Position numbers and translations under genes: made by a program. 15,280 bases of DNA from CAVSUZ01 sp963791885 (GTDB lineage: Bacteria > Pseudomonadota > Alphaproteobacteria > Acetobacterales > Acetobacteraceae). The stretch lies in NCBI GenBank assembly GCA_963791885.1, contig CAWBUL010000002.1:1-15280 (forward strand), read 5' to 3'. Positions 1 to 8,672 of the stretch are shown here, piece by piece; within the stretch, counting starts at the first letter, position 1; the number at the start of each line of letters is the position of its first letter. The notes under the pieces are model-generated. The model saw only the letters and a program-made list of their open reading frames with translations. It ran no database searches and was not told the origin of the DNA.

Positions 1-501
1 GTTCCCTGACCAGCGACGATCGCTGCGTCGTTGTACGGTGAGATGAAGACCTTGTCCTGCGCTGCGGCGTCCCGCCGCGCGGTGACACCTGGGTTTTCAT
101 CGTCGGCCCCTCCACCACGACAAGCGTTGCGCCCAAGGCGGCGATTGCCGCGCGTTTGGCCGCCGCGGCGATTGCGCGACGTAAACCGTCACGCCAACGC
201 CCGCGAGCATACCCGCCTGCGCGACCGCAAGCCCGTGATTGCCCGTGGATGCCGTGATCACGCCACGCTGCCGCTGTTCATCGGATAGCGATCGAACACG
301 GTTCGTGGCGCCACGATATTTGAAAGAGCCCGTCGGCTGCAGATGCTCGTTTTTCAACAGCACGGTGCTGTCAAGCCGACCGGAGAGCGCGACGCTGAGT
401 GCCAGCGGCGCCACCGGCACATGCGGCCGGATCGCGACATGGGCCTGCTGTATCGCCGCGAACAGCGCCGAGAGATCGGGCGGATCTTCGTTCGCGTTCA
501 T
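1..501 (-). pseudogene. Threonine/serine dehydratase-like PLP enzyme, partial and frameshifted
   Basis: This is the N-terminal part of a fold-type II PLP-dependent ammonia-lyase (threonine/serine dehydratase or a relative such as EutB). Such enzymes deaminate hydroxy-amino acids to 2-oxo acids in the cytoplasm. From the ATG at 501 the PLP-lysine motif TGSFKYRGA is visible (Lys about residue 61), followed by the phosphate-binding loop STGNHG. After VTVYV the frame breaks. Homology resumes in a second frame (AAIAALGATLVVVEG, about 165-105) and then a third (KVFISPYNDAAIVAGQG, about 55-1), so two one-base losses are implied. The 3' end lies beyond the window. The start at 501 was chosen because the residues encoded upstream (to 582) do not resemble the family; no strong Shine-Dalgarno site is seen. 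The gene is divergent from the chemosensory operon. The family is fairly certain, the exact substrate is not. Confidence 0.75.
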
Positions 502-743
502 GGTGACTTTGCCGGAACGGTCGTCACAAATCTCATCTCGCGTTCTTTCCTCCACGCCGATCGACATTGGACCGTCATGCATAGACGCAGCGGGGCGCGC
601 AATGCGTCACCCTGTGAACCCACCACTGGAACGTCATTCGCCGATGGTCTCAACCTTGCGGTGCCCAAACGAGGCCCCTAGAAGGCAGAGCTTACTGGAT
701 GCCGGACGCCAGCGAGGTCACGGCGAACTCGTAGAGGAGCGAC
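502..743. other. Divergent intergenic region upstream of chemosensory operon
   Basis: These 242 bases separate the divergent dehydratase gene from the MCP gene and should hold promoters for both. I see no convincing -35/-10 pair, sigma-54 site or long inverted repeat. The only clear signal is the Shine-Dalgarno site at 734-739. Confidence 0.4.
734..739 (+). promoter_or_regulatory. Ribosome binding site of MCP gene
   Basis: GAGGAG lies 4 bases before the ATG at 744. This fixes the start of the receptor gene and the beginning of the che operon reading frames. Confidence 0.7.
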
Positions 744-2679
744 ATGGCGCTGGTGAAGACGTCGACGCTGGCCACCAAGAGCCGGACCAGGGAGGTCCCG
801 CGATCTGCGGCCGATGTTCAGGCTCCCTCGAAGCAATCCGGCAAGAAACCGACAATCCAAGTCCGCAAGGGCCAGATCAATCGGCAGACCGCGACGGAGC
901 GGCTCGGCGCAGCGACACAGGAGCTCGCGAGCGGCGTCACAGAAGCCGCAAGTGCCGCAGAAGAGTTGCGGCGGGCGATGGAGCAGATCGCAACGGCAGC
1001 GGAAGAGGCGGCCGGGGCGGCGCAAGAATTACTGGCGGGGATCACGAGTTTGGCGGCTTCATTCGCACAGACGCGAGAGCACGCGGATCGCAGCCAGAAT
1101 CAGGGGAGCGTGCTGCAGAGCCAATTGGGCGAGGCGGCGGCGTATATCGACACCTCGGTCGAGGCGATCGAGATCAATGCGGGACGGCAGCTCAAATTGG
1201 TGTCGATCATCACAGGTACTCGGCCAACATGCGAAGGCGGTCGCGGAGATCACCGCGGGCGTGGCCGATATCTCGGATCAGACGAACCTGCTCGCCATCA
1301 ACGCGGCGATCGAGGCAGCGCGGGCGGGCGATCACGGGAGCGGGTTTGCGGTGGTGGCCGACGAAGTGCGCGGGCTAGCGGAGACGTCCGAGGCCCGGTC
1401 TCGCGAAGTGCAGGCACTGGCGGGGCGCATCGGCGAGGAAGTGCGCGGAGTTACCGAGCGGATCGAGAAGGCGGCGAAAGTCTCGGTGGCGGAGGCTCAG
1501 GCCGGGCGGGATGCGGCGGATAAGCTGAAGCGGATTCGCGACGGGCTCGCGGTGATTGCCGCGGGCAGCAAGTCGATCCTGGCGGCAGCGGTGGACGCGG
1601 ATGCGGCGGCGCGGGAGGCGCAGAGCGGCTCGGAGAGCATTGCCAGCGCGGCGGAGGAGCAGGCGGCGGCGGCGGCGGAGTCACAGCGTGCGGTGGAGCA
1701 GCAGAGCACCTCGCTGGATCAGGCACAGCGGGCGTCAGAATTGCTATCGGAGCTGGCGGACGCGTTGCAGTCGGGCCCACAGACGGAACAGGTGAGCGCA
1801 GCGGCGGAGGAACTATCGGCCTCGATCCAGGAACTCGCGGGCGCGGCGGGCGAGATCCTGGCGGCGATCGAGCAGATCGGACGCGGCGCGCAGATCCAGG
1901 CGGCCGCGACGCAGCAGGCGAGTGCCGCGATGGCGCAGATCCAGCGCTCGGCGAATACGACCGGCGAGGCGGCGGCGATGTCGGCGGCACGGGTCGAGGA
2001 GCTCGAGGCGCTGCTGGCGGAGAGCCGGACGGCGGTGGGCAATCTGACGGCGGGGGTGTCGGCGGCGGTTGAGGCGACGCAGGAGGTGATCAGGCTGATC
2101 GCTGCACTGGAGACGAGTTCGCACACAATCGAACGCGTCGTAGATGCGATGGCACTGATCGTGGTGCAGACGACGATGCTGGCGGTGAACGGCTCGGTCG
2201 AGGCGGCAAGGGCGGGTGAGCATGGCCGCGGCTTCGCGCTGGTCTCCGCCGATATCAGGGGCCTTGCCCGCACATCTGGCGAGAATGCAGACCGCGCGAA
2301 GGAGATCGTGCGGCTGATGCAGATGCAGGTCGCGGCAGTGCGCCGCGATCTGGAGCAGATCGTCGTGCTGGCTGAGGCGGAGGTGCAGAAAAACCAGCAG
2401 ATCGACGGGCGATTGAATGTGGTGACGACGAGCGCGGGAGAGCTGCGGCGAAGCAGCCAGGAGATTGTCGACGCAGCGACGATAGCGAACGAAACCGTCA
2501 GCCAGGTACTGGCGGGCGTGTCACAGGTCGCCTCGGTTGCCGAGGAGGCGTCGAGCGCGGCGGCACAAGCGGGCACGGCGGCGCGGGAGCAGGCGCGGGG
2601 CGCGGAGGATCTGGCGGCGGCGATCGAGGAGATCGCATCGCTGGCCGATGATTTGCGCCAGGCGGGGGCCAGTGATTGA
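744..2679 (+). CDS. Soluble methyl-accepting chemotaxis protein with two signalling tips (frameshifted as sequenced)
   Basis: This is a cytoplasmic chemoreceptor of about 644 residues once one extra base near 1208-1222 is removed. The first frame runs from ATG 744 to about LVSIIT. The second continues from VLGQHAKAVAEITAG to the TGA at 2677-2679. The length 1936 is exactly one base more than a multiple of three. There is no signal peptide, membrane helix, HAMP or ligand-binding domain; the protein is almost entirely Ala/Glu-rich coiled coil. Tip 1 (about residues 176-213) is canonical: DQTNLLAINAAIEAARAG then GFAVVADEVRGLAE. Tip 2 (about 469-510) is divergent: QTTMLAVNGSVEAARAG then GFALVSADIRGLART. 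Several Glu/Gln pairs such as AAEEAA and SAAEEQ are candidate methylation sites for the adjacent CheR and CheB. No C-terminal CheR-tethering pentapeptide is present. A strong Shine-Dalgarno site precedes the start, and the stop overlaps the cheW start. Confidence 0.88.
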
Positions 2680-4136
2680 GCGCACCGGCGTCTGACACGC
2701 GATTTCTCACGTTTTTCGTCGGCGAAGACCAGTTCGCGGCGACGGCCGCCGATATTTCTGAGGTGTTTCGGCGTCCGCGGATTACGCGGGTGCCGCACGG
2801 GCCGCCGAGCCTGCTTGGGATCGCCGGGCTACGCGGGGCTCCGGCGCCGGTGATTTCGCTGGCGCGCCTCCTGGGTCAGGACGATCGGGTTACGGATCGC
2901 TCGCGCCTGTTGCTGTTGGCACGCGAGCAGACGATCGGCCTGGCGGTGGACCGGGTCGGCGGCATGGTGTCGTTGCCAGCGGACGCGGCCTCGGCCGGCG
3001 GACGGCAAGGGTTCGGCCGATTGTATCAGGTCGAGGACGCGACGCTGCGAATGCTCGATCTGGATGGGCTGCTGCGGCGGGATTTCGCTGGTGTTGGCGC
3101 GGGTGCAGGGCGCCGGGCAGCGGTGGTCGAGCCGCATGCAGCGCCTGACGAGGCGGACGAGGTGGTCGCGCTGCTGGGGTTCGAGCTGGCAGGGCAGGCT
3201 TACGCTCTGAAACTCGACGAGGTGAGCGAAGTACTTCCGCTCCCGACGCAGCTTGCGGTGATCGCACAATCGGACGCGACCGTGCTGGGCGTGACGCAGA
3301 GCCATGGACGACTGCTGCCGATCGTCTCGGCGCGGCGGCTGCTCGGGTTGGCAGGGATGGCGCTGCCGTCGAGCCAGGTGGTGGTGGCGCGTATCGGCGA
3401 TGCGATGGTGGGGCTGGCGGTGGACCGGCTGCGCGCGATCCTGCGCGTGCCGGTGCATGCAATCGATCCGGCACCAGCGGTGCTCAACCGCGGGGAGGGC
3501 GAAGCGCAGGTGCAATCGATCTGCCGACTGCCGGGCACCGAGGGGCTCGTTGCGATATTGTCCAGCGAGCGCCTGTTCCGCGACGAAGCGGTGGCCCACG
3601 TCCTGGCTGACGGGCGCAGCGGGGGTGCAGCAATGGGCGGGACGGAGACCGCGTCGGACGTCGCGGAGCGTTTCCTGATCTTCCGGCTCGGCGTGGAGGA
3701 ATACGGCTTACCCTTGGCCTCCGTGGTCGAGGTGACGCGGCTGCCCGAGCGCCTGACGCGCGTACCCAAGGCGCCCGCGTTCATTGAGGGTGTGTTGAAC
3801 TTGCGCGGCACGGTGACGCCGGTGATCGATCAGCGGCAGCGGTTTGGTGCGGCGGATAGCGACGGGCGGCAACGCCCGCGCGTGATCGTCACCACCGTTG
3901 ATGGCCGGGCGGCCGGGTTCGTTGTGGACGCGGTCACGGAGATTCTTAGTCTCGGCGGCGATCAGATTGCGCCGACGCCGGAACTAACCGGGGATGCCGG
4001 ACGCTTATTCCGTCGGATTGCCACACTGGACGATGGGGCGCGGCTGATCTTGCTGATCGAACCGAAGGAGATGCTGGATCGGGCGGAACGCGATCTGCTC
4101 GCGAGTTTGGACGGCATGGCCGCATCAGACACGTGA
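2676..4136 (+). CDS. cheW: Triple-domain CheW coupling protein
   Basis: This 486-residue cytoplasmic scaffold protein is made of three CheW domains, at about residues 8-135, 162-305 and 332-475. CheW domains bridge receptors to CheA. Each repeat has the expected beta-strand pattern and the AVDRV-type strand (GLAVDRVG, GLAVDRLR, GFVVDAVTE). The usual NLRG turn is intact in domain 3 (VLNLRGTVTPVID, Arg about 377), nearly so in domain 1 (AGLRG) and degenerate in domain 2 (TQSHG). Domain 3 is therefore the best candidate for canonical CheA/receptor contact. No receiver domain is present, so this is not CheV. The TTG start at 2676 overlaps the MCP stop as TTGA, which suggests translational coupling. 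The stop overlaps the cheB start by 4 bases. Ordinary CheW is about 150-170 residues. Confidence 0.9.
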   Translation: MSAPASDTRFLTFFVGEDQFAATAADISEVFRRPRITRVPHGPPSLLGIAGLRGAPAPVISLARLLGQDDRVTDRSRLLLLAREQTIGLAVDRVGGMVSLPADAASAGGRQGFGRLYQVEDATLRMLDLDGLLRRDFAGVGAGAGRRAAVVEPHAAPDEADEVVALLGFELAGQAYALKLDEVSEVLPLPTQLAVIAQSDATVLGVTQSHGRLLPIVSARRLLGLAGMALPSSQVVVARIGDAMVGLAVDRLRAILRVPVHAIDPAPAVLNRGEGEAQVQSICRLPGTEGLVAILSSERLFRDEAVAHVLADGRSGGAAMGGTETASDVAERFLIFRLGVEEYGLPLASVVEVTRLPERLTRVPKAPAFIEGVLNLRGTVTPVIDQRQRFGAADSDGRQRPRVIVTTVDGRAAGFVVDAVTEILSLGGDQIAPTPELTGDAGRLFRRIATLDDGARLILLIEPKEMLDRAERDLLASLDGMAASDT

Positions 4137-5221
4137 TCTGCGTCCTGGTGATCGACGACTTCGCCCTGATGCGGCGTCTGCTGAAGCAGATCTTCGATGA
4201 CGAGGTGGGGTTCACGATCGACTTCGCGCGTGATGGCGTCGAGGGGCTGGAGAAGGTGCACGCGGGCAAACCGGATGTGGTCGTGCTCGATGTTCATATG
4301 CCGAACATGGATGGTCTGGAGTGCTTAGACCGAATCATGCTGGAGCACCCGTGTCCGGTGGTGATGTTCTCGACGCTGACGCAAGCGGGGGCGCAGGCAA
4401 CGCTGGACGCACTGGAACTGGGCGCGGTGGATTTCGTGCCGAAGCCGAGCGGGGCCGTTTCATTAAAGATCGATACGTTCGCGCCGATGCTGGTGGAGAA
4501 GGTGCGGGTGGCGTCCAAGGCGCGGCTCGCGCAGAGCAGACGGCTGGCGGAGCGGGTGAGGCTGCGCACGGGGGGCAGCGGGTCCGTGCGACGGCTCCCG
4601 AGGCAGGTCAAACCGCTCAAGGTTGACGCGACGCCGTTGAGCGGCGAGCGGCTAGTGCTGGTTGGCAGCTCTACCGGCGGGCCGCCGGCGCTGGACATGC
4701 TGCTGGAACCGCTGCCGCCCGATTTTCCCTGGCCGATCGTGGTGGCTCAGCACATGCCTGCGAGCTTCACCGGCGCATTGGCGGCCCGACTGGACAAAAG
4801 CTGCGCTCTGAGCGTGGAAGAGGTGGCTCGGCCGGTGGCGTTGAAATCGGGGCATGTCTACATCGCGCGCGGTGATGCCGATATGATCGTAAGCCGGCGC
4901 ACCAGCGGGCTGATCGCCCTGCCCGTCCCTGCCAGCACCGGACACCGATGGCATCCGAGCGTGGACCGTATGGTGGACAGCGCGATGAGCGTGGCGGAGC
5001 CGCGGCTGCTGTGCGGCGTGCTGATGACCGGCATGGGTAGCGATGGTGCGGCCGCCATGACCCGGCTGCACGTACAGGGTGGGCGGACGATCGCCGAGGC
5101 AGAGGAAACGGCGGTGGTGTGGGGCATGCCGGGCGAGCTGGCGCGCAGCGGCGGCGCCGAGTTCATCGAGCCGGTGGACAGGATTGCCGAGCGGCTGATT
5201 GCGCTGACGGCACTGGCGTGA
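4133..5221 (+). CDS. cheB: Chemotaxis protein-glutamate methylesterase CheB
   Basis: CheB removes methyl groups from receptor glutamates and deamidates glutamines when phosphorylated by CheA. The 362-residue protein has an N-terminal receiver: acidic pocket Asp8-Asp9, phospho-acceptor Asp53 in VVLDVHMPNMDG, and Lys104 in FVPKPSG. A linker of about 40 residues follows, then the methylesterase domain. The catalytic triad is visible as Ser180 in VGSSTGGPPAL, His207 in AQHMPASF and Asp304 in TGMGSDGA. The length matches the family (about 350). The GTG start at 4133 overlaps the cheW stop as GTGA. Its position directly before cheR and after the receptor and coupling genes matches its role in adaptation within this pathway. 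Confidence 0.97.
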   Translation: MICVLVIDDFALMRRLLKQIFDDEVGFTIDFARDGVEGLEKVHAGKPDVVVLDVHMPNMDGLECLDRIMLEHPCPVVMFSTLTQAGAQATLDALELGAVDFVPKPSGAVSLKIDTFAPMLVEKVRVASKARLAQSRRLAERVRLRTGGSGSVRRLPRQVKPLKVDATPLSGERLVLVGSSTGGPPALDMLLEPLPPDFPWPIVVAQHMPASFTGALAARLDKSCALSVEEVARPVALKSGHVYIARGDADMIVSRRTSGLIALPVPASTGHRWHPSVDRMVDSAMSVAEPRLLCGVLMTGMGSDGAAAMTRLHVQGGRTIAEAEETAVVWGMPGELARSGGAEFIEPVDRIAERLIALTALA

Positions 5222-5225
5222 CGAA

Positions 5226-6068
5226 TTGCACCGATGGGCCCCGCACCTGTCGGCCGAAGACCTGCGCTGGTTCTGTCAATTCCTGTACACGCGCACCGGA
5301 ATTCAGCTCGGTGAGAGCAAGCGCTGCTACATCGAGCGGCGGCTGTTTGCGCGGTTGGCGGCGACAGGATCGGCTTCGTTCCCGCATTATTTCATTCTGC
5401 TGCGTTCAGAGCCGGAGGAAGTGGTCCGGGTCGTGGACGCTTTCACGGTCAATGAGACCTATTTTTATCGCGAAGATTATCAGTTCCGCTGCTTGAGCCA
5501 GGACCTCTTGCCGGAGATTGTGCAGCGCAAGGTGCCGGGCGATAGGGTGCGTATCTGGTCGCAGCCTTGCTCGACCGGCGAAGAGGCGTATTCGATCGCG
5601 ATCTGGCTGCTCGAGAACTGGCGGATGGTCGACGCGTACAATGTCGAGATTGTCGGGTCGGATATCGACGCGACGGCACTGGCGGCTGCACGGGCCGGGC
5701 GGTACGGGGAACGAGCACTGGCGCGGCTTCCGAAAGCGCTGGTTGAGGCGTATTTCGAGACGCCCGAGGATGGAATTCGGACGATCATCGAAGATTTGCG
5801 GGAGTTGGTGACGTTCACGCAGGCGAATCTGATCGATCGATCGTCAATGGCGGCGCAGGGCGTGTTCGAGGTGATCTTTTGCCGCAACGCACTGATCTAT
5901 TTCGATGATGCCTCGAGGGCACGCGCTGCAGACAATTTGTATAGCTGCCTGGCGCCGGGTGGTTTCGTCTGCCTGGGTCATACGGAGTTAATGACCCGGA
6001 TCGACGGGCGGTTTCAAGCGAGACGGTTCGCGGATGCGATCGTGTATCAGCGGCCGGAGCGGGGCTGA
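5226..6068 (+). CDS. cheR: Chemotaxis protein methyltransferase CheR
   Basis: CheR uses S-adenosylmethionine to methylate receptor glutamates, opposing CheB. The 280-residue protein has the N-terminal helical domain and then the family signature TVNETYFYRE (Asn76 to Glu83). The SAM-binding loop follows as CSTGEEAYSIAI (Ser116-Thr117-Gly118-Glu119-Glu120), then the acidic strand GSDIDATAL and the motif FCRNALIYF (Asn221). The length is normal. The only start that preserves the family N-terminus appears to be TTG at 5226, 4 bases after the cheB stop; a GTG at 5218 is in another frame. The stop TGA shares one base with the cheA ATG (TGATG), implying coupled translation. It presumably modifies the double-tip MCP of this operon. 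Confidence 0.95.
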   Translation: MHRWAPHLSAEDLRWFCQFLYTRTGIQLGESKRCYIERRLFARLAATGSASFPHYFILLRSEPEEVVRVVDAFTVNETYFYREDYQFRCLSQDLLPEIVQRKVPGDRVRIWSQPCSTGEEAYSIAIWLLENWRMVDAYNVEIVGSDIDATALAAARAGRYGERALARLPKALVEAYFETPEDGIRTIIEDLRELVTFTQANLIDRSSMAAQGVFEVIFCRNALIYFDDASRARAADNLYSCLAPGGFVCLGHTELMTRIDGRFQARRFADAIVYQRPERG

Positions 6069-7997
6069 TGGACGAACTGCTGGCACAGTTCCTGATCGAA
6101 GGGCCTGAGCTGGTGGAGCAGGCGGTGGGGGCACTGCTGGCGCTGGAACAACAGCCAGGGGACCGGGCGCAGGTCGATAACGCATTCCGGGCGGTGCACA
6201 CGCTGAAGGGCGCGGTCGGACTGTTCGACTTGCCGGCGATGGCGACGGTGCTGCACACGGCGGAGGATGTGCTGAGTGCGGTGCGCGGCGGGAGCCGGCC
6301 AATCGATGCGGCGACGATCGGCCGGCTGCTGGCGACGCTGGACCAGACTGCGGCGTGGCTGCGTGCGCTGGAGGCCGGCGGACGCTTGCCGACGGATGCG
6401 GCGAAGCGAGCGGAGGGGCTGACGGCGGCGCTGATGTCCGGCGAAGTGGCCGCGCCGGTGGTGGAGATGGCGAAGGAGGCGCCGGACTGGGTCGTCGCGT
6501 TGGGCGAGACGCTGTCGGCGGATCTCGGGGCGGGCCCTCTGATAGCGCTGCGGTACGAGCCGCATGCAGGAAGTTATTTCAATGGCGACGATCCGATCGC
6601 CCTGGTCGGGCAGGTACCGGATCTCGTGCATTTGCGGCTGGGGCTGCGGTCGGACGTGAAAGCGGACGGGCCGTACGATCCGTTCGCCTGCGACCTGCTG
6701 ATTGAGGCGGTGTCGTCGGCACCGCTCGCGGAGGTGAAGGCGGCGTTGCGCTTCGTCCCAGACCAGGTGCGGTTCGCGTCGATTGTGCCTCGGGGGACGG
6801 CGGGATTGGCACAATCGTCCGAGGCAGTCGGGCGGACGCTCCGGGTTGATGCGCAGCGCGTTGATGATTTGGCCGCGCTGATGGACGAGTTGGTCAGTGC
6901 CAAGACGGGGCTGGCGCGTGTGGTGGCGATGGCGCGCGCCGGGACCGAGATGGGAGAGGTGGCCGCGAGTTCTGGCGGCTCAGTACGGCGCGATCGACCG
7001 ACTGGTGGGACTGGCGCATCAGGGGGTCATGGCGCTGCGGATAGCGCCGGTGCGGCCGCTCCTGCAGCGGTTTCTGCGAGTGGTGCGGGATTTGGCGCGG
7101 ACGCTGGGTAAGGACGTTGTGCTGGCGATCGAGGGCGACGGGGTCGAGGCGGATCGCGGGATCATCGAGGGGTTGTTCGAGCCGCTGACCCATCTGCTAC
7201 GCAACGCCGTGGATCATGGCGTGGAAAGCGCCGAGCGGCGGCGGCTTGCCGGCAAGCCAGAACATGCCGTGATCACGTTGGACGCGCGCGAGCGTGGCGG
7301 GCAGCTGGTGCTGACGGTGCGGGATGACGGGGCAGGCATCGATGCGGAGGCGATCCGGCGTATCGCGGAAAGGCGGGCTATCCGGGATCGCGAGAGTCTG
7401 GCGGCGATGGACGATGCCTCGGCGATCGACCTCATTTTCACACCCGGCTTCTCTACCGCGGACGCGGTCACGGCGCTGTCGGGCCGTGGTGTGGGAATGG
7501 ATGCAATCCGCACAGCGGTGCAGCGGTTGGGCGGACGGATTGCTCTTGCGACGGAAGTTGGAGTGGGCACGTCGGTGGAGCTGACGCTACCGCTGACCGT
7601 GTCGCTGACCAAGGTGATGGTCGTCAGCCACGCGGACGAGCGCTATGGCGTGCCGATGAACGGGGTGCTGGAGACTTTGCGGTTGGAACCGGAGCAGGTG
7701 ATTCCAATCCGGGCGGGGCACGCGTTCAAATGGCGGAACAAGGCGATCCCTCTGCTGCCGCTGTCGTCATTGACGGGTGGCGGCGGGGCGCTGGCGGACG
7801 GCGATCAGCGGGTGCTGGTGGTACGGGCGGGCGGCGAACCGGTGGGGCTGGCGGTCGATGCGATCGAGGATCGGCTGGATGTGGCGATGCGGCCGATGGA
7901 TGGGCTGCTGGCCGGCATGCCGGGACTTGCCGGCACGACAGTGCTGGGCGACGGGGCCGTACTGATGATCCTGGATCCCGAGGCCTTGATCGCATGA
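6068..7997 (+). CDS. cheA: Chemotaxis histidine kinase CheA (frameshifted as sequenced)
   Basis: CheA autophosphorylates under receptor control and passes phosphate to CheY- and CheB-type receivers. The reconstructed protein is about 642 residues. The Hpt (P1) domain carries His44 in AVHTLKGAVG. A middle domain at about 141-245, with YFNGDDP and a VPDLVHL segment, looks like a receiver-docking P2-type module. The dimerisation/ALRIAPVRPLLQRF region follows. The ATPase has an N box HLLRNAVDHG (His375, Asn379), a G1 box DDGAGID (Asp419-Asp420) and a G2 box GRGVGMDAI (about 472). A CheW-like P5 domain ends the protein. One extra base lies between about 6958 and 6985: the first frame runs to EVAAS and homology resumes at LAAQYGAIDRLVGLA. 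The 1930-base length is one over a multiple of three. Kinase residues look intact, so a sequence error is plausible; if the shift is real, the kinase core would be lost. Confidence 0.92.
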
Positions 7998-8239
7998 CGG
8001 TTCGGCGTGACGGGGACGTGATCCACCTGGAGGGCGACTGTCCGGTGGAAGACGCCGAAATGTTGGTGGGGCTGCTGGAGGGCAGCGTTGGTCGGGCGAT
8101 TGATTTATCACAATGTCGATCGGTGCACTCGGCTATTATCCAGTTGCTGCTTCGGTTCAAACCGGTGCTGCAAGGAGAGCCGCAAAGTGCTTTCCTCCGG
8201 GAGATGATTGTGCCAGGCCTGCGGGACGGTAGGTTGTAG
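7994..8239 (+). CDS. Small STAS-like protein of the chemosensory operon
   Basis: An 81-residue cytoplasmic protein that resembles a minimal STAS (anti-sigma-factor-antagonist-like) domain. The core strand and helix read AIDLSQCRSVHSAIIQLLL, at the place where STAS proteins carry the DSSG switch. Here Asp is replaced by His and only the first Ser remains, so phospho-switching is uncertain. Small proteins of this type, to my knowledge, recur beside che genes in alphaproteobacteria without a proven function. The ATG at 7994 overlaps the cheA stop as ATGA, so it is translationally coupled to the kinase. A role as an adaptor or regulator of CheA or the CheY-like protein is inference. It could be another small alpha/beta domain. 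Confidence 0.65.
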   Translation: MTVRRDGDVIHLEGDCPVEDAEMLVGLLEGSVGRAIDLSQCRSVHSAIIQLLLRFKPVLQGEPQSAFLREMIVPGLRDGRL

Positions 8240-8249
8240 AGCGTCTATT

Positions 8250-8255
8250 AGGGGA
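8250..8255 (+). promoter_or_regulatory. Ribosome binding site of CheY-like gene
   Basis: AGGGGA lies 9 bases before the GTG at 8265. It supports that GTG over longer in-frame upstream starts, which would read back into the STAS gene. Confidence 0.5.
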
Positions 8256-8264
8256 AATGATCGC

Positions 8265-8672
8265 GTGGAAACCATCAAAGGGCCGGGTGAAGGCGGCCGA
8301 ACGGTGTTGATCGTCGACGACAGTAAGCTGGCCCGGATCGTCGTGGGCAAGGCGCTGGTTGCGCTGCAACCGGCCTGGAGCAAAGTCGAGGCAGGCAACG
8401 CGGCCGAAGCGGCGACTTTGCTGGCTTCCGGCGGGATCGATCTCGCCATTATTGATTTCAACATGCCGGGACGCAACGGCCTGGAACTGGCGGAGGAGAT
8501 CAGGGGGACGTATCCAGAGATGCCGATCGCCCTGGCAACCGCGAACGTGCAGGATGAGATCATAGCCAAAGCTCGTGCCATCAATGCCAGCTTTGTACCG
8601 AAGCCAATCACCGAAGAGGGGTTGCGCCCGTTCCTGTCGGGGGCGGCGTTGAGGCTGCGTCAAAGCGGATGA
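8265..8672 (+). CDS. CheY-like single-domain response regulator
   Basis: A stand-alone receiver domain of 135 residues, the probable diffusible output of CheA. The phosphorylation machinery is complete: Asp18-Asp19 in LIVDDSKLAR, phospho-acceptor Asp64 in AIIDFNMPGRNG, Thr92 in ALATANVQD and Lys113 in FVPKPI. There is no DNA-binding or enzymatic output domain, so it should act by protein contact. The GTG start at 8265 is supported by a Shine-Dalgarno site and sits 25 bases after the STAS gene. The stop overlaps the start of the CheC-like gene as ATGA, pairing a phosphorylatable receiver with a likely cognate phosphatase. Whether it binds a flagellar motor, a pilus motor or another target cannot be read from this window. 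Confidence 0.92.
   Translation: METIKGPGEGGRTVLIVDDSKLARIVVGKALVALQPAWSKVEAGNAAEAATLLASGGIDLAIIDFNMPGRNGLELAEEIRGTYPEMPIALATANVQDEIIAKARAINASFVPKPITEEGLRPFLSGAALRLRQSG

Noticed and set aside
1205..1225. Programmed frameshift in the MCP gene
   Set aside because: No slippery heptamer or strong stimulatory structure is apparent at the break, and other genes in the window have similar breaks. An indel is simpler.
239..1378. Long plus-strand open frame spanning the dehydratase and the MCP start
   Set aside because: It has low-complexity Arg/Gly-rich translation without domains and overlaps two better supported genes in other frames.
1719..2798. 359-codon open frame on the minus strand opposite the MCP gene
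   Set aside because: It is a GC-rich shadow of the MCP coding strand. Its composition is Ala/Ser-rich without domains, while the plus strand has clear MCP motifs.
6955..6990. Programmed frameshift or split cheA gene
   Set aside because: The break falls inside the conserved dimerisation region, with no new start or ribosome binding site for a separate kinase half. One extra base explains it.
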